This document shows positions 35,698 to 46,000 of a stretch of DNA of 64,000 bases, piece by piece. The DNA is from Daedaleopsis sinensis (Eukaryota > Basidiomycota > Agaricomycetes > Polyporales > Polyporaceae), in contig CM066304.1 in assembly GCA_033807695.1 (NCBI GenBank), positions 4,154,001 through 4,218,000 of the forward strand, written 5' to 3'. Position numbers and translations under genes: made by a program. A model generated the notes under the pieces. That model was not told the origin of the DNA, did not search any database, and saw only the letters and a list, made by a program, of their open reading frames with translations. The first letter of the stretch is position 1. The number at the start of each line of letters is the position of its first letter.

Positions 35698-36429
35698 GGT
35701 ATCGAAGCTAGAGAAAACGGGGTCAAGATAATCAACGTGTCGTATTTGAAACTATGAAGTTCACGCGATGACTTGCACACTTTCCGTGCGATGACTGTGA
35801 CATCCTTGTCAGAAGCTTATAACTGCGAAGGAGAAGAAAGATGCCTTGTGGTTGCGGAGGCGATTGAGAGACCCCGCTTTCCTCACTCCTTCACGCGTGA
35901 GAGGCTGTGTGAGTTCGAAATGATCGGTACAGCCAGGGTCCAGCATGTCTATGACAGGCCTCGAACCTTGGCTGGCGCGCTCAATGCGTTGAGGAGACGT
36001 GACGGTGAACAGCCGGGGTCTTTAGCTCTGCAAGGTATCTCCGAAGTACTGCGGCGTGACCTAGAAGCGATGGTAGGGGTCCCTTCAAGTTCGAGTAGGG
36101 CAAGTAAGTAGAGAAGGCGCGGCCGAGTGGTCCCATGTCCAAGTCTCGAGACTCGCGTAGTAAGCCTTCGATGCTGGGATCCTGCTGTACCCTGCCTTAG
36201 TGTTTTGTTAGAAGTTAGGAAGACAGAGTTGAACCTTGATATTTCGAGAGCACCCGGATGACCATATCATACACATGCTCAGGCTCCAGCCCGAGCCACA
36301 AACAGAAAGTAGCGCATGCGAGAATAACAACCCGATCATCAGACATCGACTTCGTGTGCAAGGGGCCAAGGGCGAAGGGGAGCAAGTCGAGGAGGGGAGA
36401 CAGGCCTAGAAAGGGAGGCCACTGGCAGT
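35698..36429. other. Intergenic region between paralogues 2 and 3
   Basis: No gene is supported. It carries the second copy of the duplicated flank (about 35886-35928). A stretch at 36115-36180 begins like a class II tRNA A-box but has no B-box, and was rejected. Confidence 0.5.
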
Positions 36430-37526
36430 CTAGACGGCGATCTGCAGACGCCTGACAGATGCGACGCCCACATCGAGCCTGGACAGCGCAGCGTCATCCA
36501 GCAGCGCGAGCGGCCCCGCAAACATCGCGTCGGCGCCCAGAGCTCCAACGACGCCCCGAACTCCGCTCACAACGTTCCGCATCGAGCACATGCCCGCAAT
36601 CGTCTTCGAGCTGCTCAGCGCAGTGTCCACCGTGTGCAGGCAGTCGTTGATGCGCACCGAGAGCTCTGCGAGCTCCGTACGCGAGGCCTGCAGCCGCTGC
36701 GCCTCTGCGGCGAGCGCGGCTGCCTGCTTCCGAAGCGAAGACACCGTACAGGCGAGGCGGTCGCTCGAGGCGCGCTCTGCGGCGAGTTGGGCGTGCTGCG
36801 CGTTGAGCTGTGCGCGCGAGGCGGAGAGCTGAGACTCCGCCGTGTGCACGTTACGTTGGCGGTCGTCGACGGAGCGCTCGAGGGCGGCGATGTCGACGGC
36901 TGCGAGCGCAACGGAGAGTACTGGGGCGAAGAAGAGCGAGGCGACGGCCTGTAGAGGGACAAGGATCAGTGGCTGGCAAAACGGTAACTCGAACGGATAC
37001 AACGGAACATACCCCGATGCGCACGGCATCGCGCGTCTTCTTCTCCCGCTTCAACTTGTCGCGAGCGTTCGAGAGCGCGTTATGAGCAGCGGAGAGGTTC
37101 GCTTGGCCGTTGTTGATGTCCGCTTGAAGGACGTTGATGCGCCCCTGGGTCGCATTTGTGTGCTCGTTGGACTTGCGGAGGCTTGAGGACGTCTCTCTGA
37201 TGGACGCCTCTACGCTGCCCGTTTGAGCGACGTTCTGCGAGAGGCGGTCTCCAGTTTGGGAGAGCCAGCTCGAGGTCGTGTTAGAGGCGCCTTGCAGACT
37301 CTAGATGCATCATCATGAATATTCAGCTGACTTCTTTGAGGATAGGACTCACGCTAATAACAGTCCTGCTGTGATTGAGGAATTCGTCGACGGTGGATTG
37401 AGAGTAGTTGATGTCGAGGATGTCTGATGACAGAGGTCCGTCATTCTGGAGAGAGACAACGATACCATTGATAGCCTCAATTGAACGACGGACGTGCTCG
37501 ACAATGAGAGGCTTGTGGTCGTCCAT
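36430..37526 (-). CDS. Coiled-coil protein with hydrophobic segment, paralogue 3
   Basis: Three exons, about 330 aa, start MDDHKPLIVEHV at 37526, about 50 bp after a TATA-like element read on this strand near 37577. Exon 2 has EASIRET and INVLQADINNGQ. Exon 3 opens with LFFAPVLSVALAAVDIAALE and continues with long stretches nearly identical to paralogue 1 (AEAQRLQASRTELAELSVR). The C-terminal block matches the other copies and ends RRLQIAV. Its close identity to paralogue 1, 6 kb away, points to recent duplication or gene conversion. The same pore-former-like architecture applies and is likewise inference. Confidence 0.77.
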
Positions 37527-38036
37527 GTCAAGAGAAAGACACTGTGAGGTGGTAGATTCTCTGAAGCCAGCAAGACGGGTTATATAGCCTCAGTCCGCAA
37601 CGGAAATAAGCGAAGCGTGGGCATGCGTCTTATGTGCGTGTGGTACGGTGCAAGAACCCCCATAGCTTTGATCTGCGAGAAGGACTAGTTCGAGGAACAG
37701 AAGCATAACAGAAGCAAGCGGTCTGTTCGTGGTGCGACCGCGCGGGGACCTGGCGGACGATCGTGCAAGCGACTTCTATACTCGGACCCACATACTTGCG
37801 ACGTACTTGAAGACACCATAGGTTGGCCACACTCAGTCGATGGCTCCATCGGCTGTGGCTTGAATGAAAAGGGGTATCAGCCAAAAAGTAGTGGAGGATG
37901 ACTGCGAACCTTAGAATATGTGTCCCCCATGACACGTAGCAGATGGTTGTGACTTTCTCTTCGCCAAGTATCGCTTCATGCGATACTCGTCTGATTTAGG
38001 GATCTGTCGAATCCGAGGCCTGGAGACCGTATCGAG
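37527..38036. other. Intergenic region
   Basis: It contains the promoter of paralogue 3 (TATA-like element near 37577, minus strand) and otherwise nothing recognisable before the NACHT relic. Confidence 0.5.
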
Positions 38037-38665
38037 ACTCCAACATGTCTTCGCATCAGGACTCGGTACCTGGAAGCGACTCGCGAGGAGGTCTTTCAGA
38101 CTTTTGAAGAGTGGGCTGGAGGGAGTTTCGAGGGCAAGCCTGTTCTCCTCCTCGCCGCCTTGGCGGGATCCGGGAAATCGACCATCGCTTGGGAGTTCTG
38201 CCGCCGAATGGCCGTCAAACGCAGCTTCGGCGGGTCGTTCCTCTTCAGACGCGGAGAGAGATCACTTATCCACACAAGACCTTGTCCCCACCATCGCACA
38301 TGACCTTTCGGAATGCCAGATGACGCTACGTCCCCACATTGTGGCTGCCGCGCGGGAGTATATCAAGCCGTCTTCTCCACAGACGATGGAGAACGCATTC
38401 GAGCAGCTAATCCACGGGCCCTCTTCGAGCACTACCGCCGTCCCACCCTCCCATGTTCGTCGTCGTGGACGCGCTCGATGAGTGCGCTCACGATACTGCT
38501 CTCCACGCTGCTTCGCCTATTGATCTCATGTGCCTCCTCGTCCCCTCTTCGCGTGCTTCTAACCTCTCGACAGGCCGCGCTTTGAAGCTTGAAGGACGAG
38601 GACACACAGACATCTCCGAATCGTCCTCGGAACCTGGGATTTGGTTGCCGTCCTCGAATTGTTGA
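38037..38665 (+). pseudogene. Fragment of a NACHT NTPase (NLR-like), frameshifted
   Basis: Frame one reads LEATREEVFQTFEEWA and then a Walker A loop LLAALAGSGKSTIAWEFCRR at about 38145-38200, followed by GGSFLFRRGE. The match then moves to a second frame (TQDLVPTIAHDLSE, HIVAAAREYI) and to a third carrying Walker B (FVVVDALDECAHD, about 38451-38490). This is the usual order in agaricomycete NACHT proteins. At least two frameshifts break it. No N-terminal effector domain and no repeats follow, so it is a truncated pseudogene. Confidence 0.82.
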
Positions 38666-39109
38666 GATGCAATCATGCGTAGAAGTGTCTCAGTTCTTCT
38701 AGAGATCTAGCGTTTAGCAAAGCCTTAGCGTGAAGGCCAGTACTTGCCATGGTGGAGGAGTGAGTAAGAAGAGCGCTAGACGCCGGTGGGCAGAATATCA
38801 TAATCGGTATCTGATTAGATACTTAAGATAGCCAACCCTAAGTACCGATTAATTCAGACTACACCGCCGCTGTTGGGTCCAAAGTCGTACGTTTGGATAC
38901 AGCCCCGCGACATAGTACTGCTTATTACCGCGGTCTCCATAGGACCAGAACAAGATTACGTATTGTAGACATTTAAACCAGTCATGTATCCGAATTTATC
39001 CGACTACTAGAGGCTCAACATCCAATACTACGCCGATTGCACGCGCTCTAGTTGACCTTGGTGTCAAATGTGGAACGGTAGAGACCCATACGGCGGCTCG
39101 CAAGATGCG
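38666..39109. other. Intergenic region, nothing seen
   Basis: AT-richer than its neighbours. No frame or motif found. Confidence 0.5.
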
Positions 39110-41528
39110 CTAAATAGGGAACGCGACAGACAACGCGGTCAGCGCCGCCATAGCCTTCAGCCGCGCGTTGTCGTTCCCGATCTGGAGCCCATCCGAAACA
39201 ATCGAAAGCACCTTGCGCGACGTGGTGTCGTACTTCGGCCAGGGGATCGTCCTGTTCGAGCCGCCGTTGGGGTCCTGCGTCGCTACGAACTGGATGATGT
39301 AGTCCGTGAGCTCGTCTGCCATCATCAGGGCAGCACCGAAGTCGGAGCCGTGGGCCTGCGATGTGAGTAGTGAGTCTCCTGCCGCAGCGTGTACACAAGG
39401 TGTCGCATAGAACGTACCACACCAAGACCAGGGAAGCTACCACGACGGCTGACTGTTGGAATCATCGCGCCTGTGAGTCGACTGTCTGGGCACGTTGCTC
39501 ATGCCACTCACTGTAGGACCAAGTCGGCTGCTTCGACGAGACCTGGTTGAGCAATAACCGCCTGGGGGCCTGGAAAGTCATGTCGCCTTGGAACGCCGCC
39601 ATCCGCTTGTACATCGGCGCGAGCTGGTTCGCGTCGCCGGTGTCGAACGGAGAGCCTTGAGCGGGGTCGTTGGGGTACAGCCGAAGGAGCGGCGAGATGA
39701 GCGCTTTCGGTGCGCGATGGAAGTAGAATTCGTCAAGGTAGTCAAGGAACTCCGTGTCGGTCCTGTGAAGTGAGATCAGTTTTAGCTGTTCATAGTATAG
39801 ACTACCCTGAGGGCACTGACGTCACATTCCAGCTGCCGGTCGCAAAGGCCGTACCCTCGTCTAAAGCATCACCTGCCATTGAATGTCAGTGAATGCGAAT
39901 GCAGTTACGCAAACGCTATTGGCATACCGGTAATAATTGGGATCTTGGCGACACTCCCGGCGAGGACGAGATGTTGAGGAGGCGCCTTTAGAAACACTCC
40001 ATCTGCGCGCGGAGCCCAGGCAGACGCGAGACCCTGGTCCGTGAGTATGATTAGCATTCTGATCTGGCACCAACGGAACTGGGCGGCTCACAGGATATCC
40101 GAGGAGGTTAGGAATGGTCGCAGCGGCCGTGACGAGTGTATCTGCAGAGACGTGGCGTAGGCAGTCCAAGGTGTCTGTCGCGTTCGCGCAGCCTGCATGC
40201 TCGACAATCGTGTCGTAGTACGGCTGCTGGTTCGTGGTGTCCCCGGTAGGGACCGGTGAGCCGGCGCTCATGACGGCGCCTCGGAAGAGGCCCTCCGTTT
40301 GTCCACCGTTCGTGAGCATCTGTAGGGACGTGGACATAGAGCCAGAACTAGCGCCCCATCTGTTTAGGGACGTGGGTGAGCATACGACACCATGAAATGA
40401 CAGGAATTCCGCGGCGTACAGGGTGACCTTCTCAGGATCTCCGCCGAACGCTTCGATATGTTTCTGGATCCACCGAAGTCCCTCGCGCTCTGCGAAGACG
40501 ATGGTGTGAGATCATGCATACACGGTCGATGTGTCGACTCACGATCGTGCAGACCAAGGTTTCCGACTCCTTCCTCTTTTACCTCCTTGCCGCCGAGGAA
40601 TCCGAACACTGTGATAGATATCAGTAAGTGCCGGACGGAGGATATAGATATCCTACCATTGATCCGATGGTTCATCGCAGCGAAGATGACGGGCTGGTTC
40701 AGTTCAATCGAGCGCTGCACTACTGAAATGCCGCTCGACCTATGAAACGCATGAGCATGTTCTCATTCATGCCGCGAAAAAACAGACTTACTGTGCGGTC
40801 GAACCAATCGTGAAGCCACCTATGACAACGCTGTGAGTATTTCTTGCCTGAACTTGATCGGACTGGTCTCACCGCCGAAGATAAACTACAGACAACATCA
40901 GGATACGCGAATTCAAATATTCAATTATCATGATGATGGTCACTCACAGCAATGACGGGCAGCTTATCCCCAGGCTTTGTCCCTTCCGGCACCTGCACGT
41001 CGATTGTGAGACCTGCCAGTGGTGTATGACCCCACGCCATGGCCAAGTTCGTGAGCGATCTGCGCGACAGCGAGGTGGCTTGGCCGAGTTACTTACAGTC
41101 CTCGCTCTGAGGTAGACTGGCGCCCTCTGCGAGCCCGTCGCCGAATCCATCCATGAGCTGCTGCATCTCGGCAGGCATGTCCGTCCGGATGGCCGGAAAA
41201 AGCTGCATGCATTGTGTAGCGGGCTTGGTCGCGTCGATGGTGCCGCTATACGAGCTCAGCGGCTTCGGGAGATGAAGGCGCAGATCGCCCAGTCTGCCAC
41301 ACTGGGAGTCAGTTCATGCAGCGGCGTACAGGAGAGAAATGCGTACGGAGGCTCTGCAAACGGGATGCCCGTGAAGCTCGTCACCGAGTTGTTCGTAGCG
41401 CCGACGACGGTGGCCTTGTCAAGCTGGACGGTCGCGGTGTCTGCTCGGAGGGTCGGATGGGACGCAAAGACAGTGCCGAACGCGAGAGCCAGTTCGACGC
41501 ATGCTACGAGGCGAGAACTGGAGAACAT
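39110..41528 (-). CDS. Secreted type-B carboxylesterase/lipase
   Basis: A multi-exon gene, start MFSSSRLVACVELALAF at 41528 giving a signal peptide. The N-terminus has VTSFTGIPFAEPPY, typical of the COesterase family, and later FGFLGGKEV with GNLGLHD. The nucleophile elbow is WGASSGSMSTS (family form G-x-S-x-G). After it come GLFRGAVMSAGSP, the CANATDTLDCLR segment and VFLKAPPQHLVLAG. Near the C-terminus DFFG-like text is replaced by EFYFHRAPKALISPLLRLYP and WPKYDTTSRKVLSIVSDGLQIGNDNARL. Such enzymes hydrolyse carboxylic esters outside the cell. Many exons are short and their borders were not all verified. Confidence 0.85.
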
Positions 41529-42846
41529 TGCGGCAAAGAGGGCAGGTGCTGAAGCGGAGAAGTGGTTGCGTTTAGCCACGACAGGCCGGCCGTATATATA
41601 CTTGTCCGCAACCTCCGCTCGGAATGCGTTAACACAGTACTAGTGTTAACACCGGCAAGAACGCGCGTCGTCTCGCGTCGTCCCGGAAACGCCAGCATGA
41701 CGCGTCGTCTTCTTTGCCGTGCAGTCAAAGAGATGAGCGTAGGCTAAGTTGTAGAGTTACCGACTCCGAAGAGGAGGTCTCAGGAAACCCCCGTAGGAAC
41801 GTCGGAGCTCGAACTTGCCGGCGGCTGGCCTCGTATGTACGACGCGCCGGAAGAGCGCGCGTCATCCCGGAACGGCAGGAGGCCGCAGGACGACGCGTCT
41901 TCTTTGCCGTGCATGTCCAAGAGATGAGGGTATTCAAACGACTTAGAATTAGAGGCTGCTTTACGAGCCTAGATGAGGGTACGGAGGTCAACGGCAATTG
42001 GAAACATTGTCAGCGAATAGGGATAATCACCTGAGCTGGCGTCCTGTCTGCAACAGCAAATACTGGCCTCGTCTCCAGTTGAACATTGAGACAGGTTGAG
42101 ACCTCCAGTGACGCGCGAGATTGCAATCGTATGGGGTACGTACAAGGGCGGTGCAAATTCGTTGTTGTGGTTGTGCCGATGGATTGCGTATGAATATCAT
42201 CTCCGAGATGACCAGGCGGAGGAGGTGATCGATGATCAGTGGGGTTTAAAGCAAGTTTAAAGATGTTTAAAGTGAGGATTACATGAGTCAAATCAGCGTG
42301 CGCGGCCGCCTTACGCGGCACGCGCCGCCGCTCAAGCGGCTCGGGCGAGGTTGACTACAGCCATGCGCCGCCCCCTCTCTTCCTCTTTCGGAGCAGCCGT
42401 GCTCTGCCGTCGGCTCCGTGCCGCGTGCACAGAGGGCCAGTGTAAGTCGTGAGCGTGAGGTTCGAAATCACTTCCTTCCTTCCGACTTCCAACTCACGAC
42501 TCGCCAGGTACGCACCACAGCCCGTCCCTCGTGCGCCCGTAGACTTCCTGTTGGCCGTCTTCCAACTCTCGACTCGCCAGCTCAGGCTCGAGGCGATCTC
42601 GCGTCCTAATCCAGCTACCCTCCGTGAGAGCGCCGCAGATTTGAATAGGTGGGGCGACGACGAGAGACCTACATCTCCTGCTTGTGCATTTCGAGAAATG
42701 ACGAGAGAACGACGAAGATCAGTAAGAGCTTCTATAGCCAGAGACGATGATTAGACTCGACGTACCGAGCAAGCTGTGCCAGTGGGGCTAGGCTCGTAAA
42801 CCAGCCTCTAGTTCAAGTGTCGGAAGACAGTCGTTCCTTTGAATAG
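41529..42846. other. Flank with transposon-end relics and local duplications
   Basis: No gene. It contains a diverged copy of the transposon end (41754-41823), a segment occurring twice about 190 bp apart (tctttgccgt at 41711 and 41901, each followed by an agagatga tract), and a duplicated tract around cgactcgccag (42497 and 42571). The right end carries a hairpin-forming inverted repeat (42801/42844). Confidence 0.6.
41754..41823. repeat. Diverged solo copy of the transposon terminal repeat
   Basis: The block agaggaggtctcaggaaacc and cccgtaggaacgtcggagctcg aligns with the left terminal repeat at 42853-42920 in the same orientation, with several substitutions. No matching opposite end was seen nearby. 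Confidence 0.8.
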
Positions 42847-42853
42847 AGGCTGG
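42801..42853. repeat. 10-bp inverted repeat abutting the left transposon end
   Basis: ccagcctcta at 42801-42810 and its exact complement tagaggctgg at 42844-42853 flank a 33-nt loop. The right arm overlaps the first bases of the terminal repeat. Confidence 0.8.
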
Positions 42854-42920
42854 AATCACCAAAGAGGAGGGGTGCAGGAAACCCCCGTGGGAACGACGGA
42901 GCTCGAACATGCCGACGGCA
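42847..42920 (+). repeat. Left terminal inverted repeat
   Basis: Begins aggctggaatcacc and runs through gaggaggggtgcagg to gccgacggca. It is the inverted partner of 50883-50956. Confidence 0.92.
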
Positions 42921-43013
42921 ACTTTGACCTCGAGTCTTTGGGCGTCTACTGACGCGTCGCGACGCGTGTATACGCTTCCTTCCTCTGCATCTCTCCCTTG
43001 AAACTTGCGTGCT

Positions 43014-46000
43014 ATGGCTAGCGAGAACGTGGCATCCGACACTGATGAAATAGAAGAGCGCACAGTGAGTATGAGCAGCAGCCGTGAGAAGCCGGACGCT
43101 AACATGACTACAGACCGCGCCGCTGAGTGAGGGAGTTGCCAGCCTGCAGCTGGGCCTAATGGATGATAGTATGGATGACATAGTAAGCACGCTACCGGAG
43201 GCGGTCAGAGCAGTGCTCTTATGCTGCTTGTCTCCAGTCCGAAGGCTCCGAATCACAAGACCTACGTCCAAGACTCGGAGGGCCTTCAAGTTCAACTGCG
43301 TTGCTGAATCCAGGTGCCGCCGCCACCGCACCTAGCCCGCGATTCGTTCCTGGACCATTCTGGACACCTACGTGGATCCCTCCTACCCCTCCAGCCTCAC
43401 AGAGCTCTCGTATCCATCCGCCTGTTCCAATATCTGCCGTATGGCCCCCACCGCCACCAGTGTTTACCTCGAACACACCGCCTGGAAGCTTGCTGTTCAC
43501 GTTCCCCCCCAGTATCTTTCCCCCCCAATCTCAATTTCCACCTGAGCCATTGCTGCCACCATTCGAACGCCGTACTGGAGACCCGGGTCCGTCTGCGTCT
43601 GCACGCACTGACGTCGAGAATGAGATTATCAGGGGACTTCTGGACGACATCCCATTCCCTACGCTCTCTTCGACCCAGCGGACCCGATGGACTAGTCGGG
43701 TGACCGAGCAGCAGCGGCTTGTCATCGTCCTACGGTGCATCAAGAACTGCGGGTTTGATCATATCGGCGCATTTCTCGTTTGCCTCCTCACGCCCGCTAA
43801 ACAAGAAGACGCAATGCCTACTGTGACAAAGTCTGTGTCGACATTTCTGCAGAAGCGAACGTATGCAGGCTCGCACCCTATCGACGTCCTAAAGCTCATG
43901 TATTCACACCCTAAATCCGAGGTGTACGACACGATGGGACAACCTATACCCGTGTCTTTCTCCTCGCTCCCTCGCCATGCGCGCCCGCGCCAGGAACGCT
44001 GCCTGAAGACTCTGCCGCCGGGAACGCGGAACTCTACACGTGGGGACTTTCTCGAATGGACTCTCGCTGACTTGGTGATCCCCCGTATCGATCTCGAGCG
44101 CAATCGTCTCCTTCAGCACGACAACCAGTTCTCCATCCATGGCTCGACTGTTAAGTGGAACTCCATCCTTGGGTGGAACGCGAGCGACGTCCAAGACATC
44201 ATGGCTACACAAGTACGTCTGCTACCGACATGAACCATCATGACTTATTGCTGACATGTGTATAAATGCGAAGGCCCCGGCTATATTCACTTGCATCTCT
44301 ACCCTTTGCATCACGAAGGAAACTCGGAAGAGACTCAATAATGCGGTGGCTCAACAGTTACGGTGAGCTTTACCAGTGTCTAAAAGAAACGACGAGGCAA
44401 ATGCTGACCGCTACGTCTTCAACCTGGCAGCCCATCAGCCCGTGACGGTGATCCGGGCGTGGCAGACGAAGCAGACTTCGAATTTCAGCAGTGTTTACGC
44501 CGTGACCCTTGGCTGGCAAGTCATTCACGTACCAAACGTGAATGACCGTGTACTTACCTGTATCTCTACAGGTGACGACAACGCAAATCTTGAGCGCCCT
44601 CAACATTTCTTACCAGTACGCGACCGGCTTCCCGACTTTTATGGGCAGTGTTCTCTTCGTCACCAATGCCCCCGGACGAATCTACCGCATTCTCGGGCGC
44701 CTCGGCATGTGTGTGTCTTACTCTACCACGTTGAGGCGGCTCGACGCCCTCGCAGAGGATGCATCTGATCGAGCTCGCTCCTGGGGTGAGGAGGTGAAGG
44801 ACGGTCCCCCGGGTGTTTTTGTCTTATGGGACAATGTCAACAAGCGGAAACTACCGTCACAGGTCACGCTCGCGACACAGGTATGGTACTAGTTTGTGTC
44901 GCAGGGGCCCCTGGACACAGCTAATGCTGCGCGCGTTTGCCGTTTCAGGATCATATGAACAACGGTACCGCCGCGACTGTGATTAGACTTGAGGATGTGC
45001 CTCCGGGTGCTCTAGACCTCAAGCCCCTGCTGGACAACATCGCGCAGAGGAAACGACTTGCACTCAAGCTAGAGGACCTCGAGGCCGACGCCGACTGGGC
45101 GCACTTCCGTGGTATTGGTAGAGGCACGATCCTTCGCATATGGATCAAGTATATCACGTCCCTGTCTAAACACCACGGTGCAGCCGAGAAACTGTTCTCA
45201 GAGACCCACAAGAAGCATCCGCTTCGTCTCCGCAAGACTGACATTCAATCCCTGCGGTGCTCGGCCATCGATGAGTCCTCGGCCAAAGGAACCTGGAATC
45301 TCCTGCACGACATCGTCGAGAAACAGCTCGGTATCAAACTCAGCTGGCTGAAGGACAAGATACTACTCATGGGCGGCGATCAGCTCACCGTATCCCTTCT
45401 CCGCAAGGTCAGATCATACCGTTCGACGGCAGATGCATCAGGGAAAACCTCTCGCGCTATTGAGAGATAATTATCTATAATTTGAGACTTTAGACGATTA
45501 GTATAATTCAGTAAGTCCTCTGCTAATTAGTGCGCGATAGCACGGAGAGAGATGAACATTATCATACGGTTACCAGCTGTAGCTATAGCGCGACATTGAT
45601 CACACATCATCATATCCAAATTGTAAGACACGGAAGATGGCAATATATTAATGATTCTACTATGCTACAACTGTACATGATCGCACTACACTCGTATACA
45701 ATGGACCGTATATGTACAAGAACATGAAGATGGGTAAAATAACTCACTGTGACAATTTGCTATGAGCACTGCACGTTGCACAACCACCTGCCGAAACATC
45801 ACCCAGGGCGTATACGATTCGGCGCGCTAGCCTCGATCCCCTCAAAATATCCACGAGCATAAAGAGGGAGTGACGACGTCCATGGCCAAGAGTTCCGGGG
45901 CAGATGATCGACGATCATGTAGGGGAGAGATGGCGCACCTTTCACAAGGAGAGGAGTTTCAGCATCCTGTGTGCAGCCCGCATGCACCTGCACAGCTAAC

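Noticed and set aside
36108..36185. Possible Ser/Leu-type tRNA gene beginning gcggccgagtggtc
   Set aside because: The A-box-like start is good, but no B-box of the ggttcgaatcc type and no acceptor stem pairing follow.
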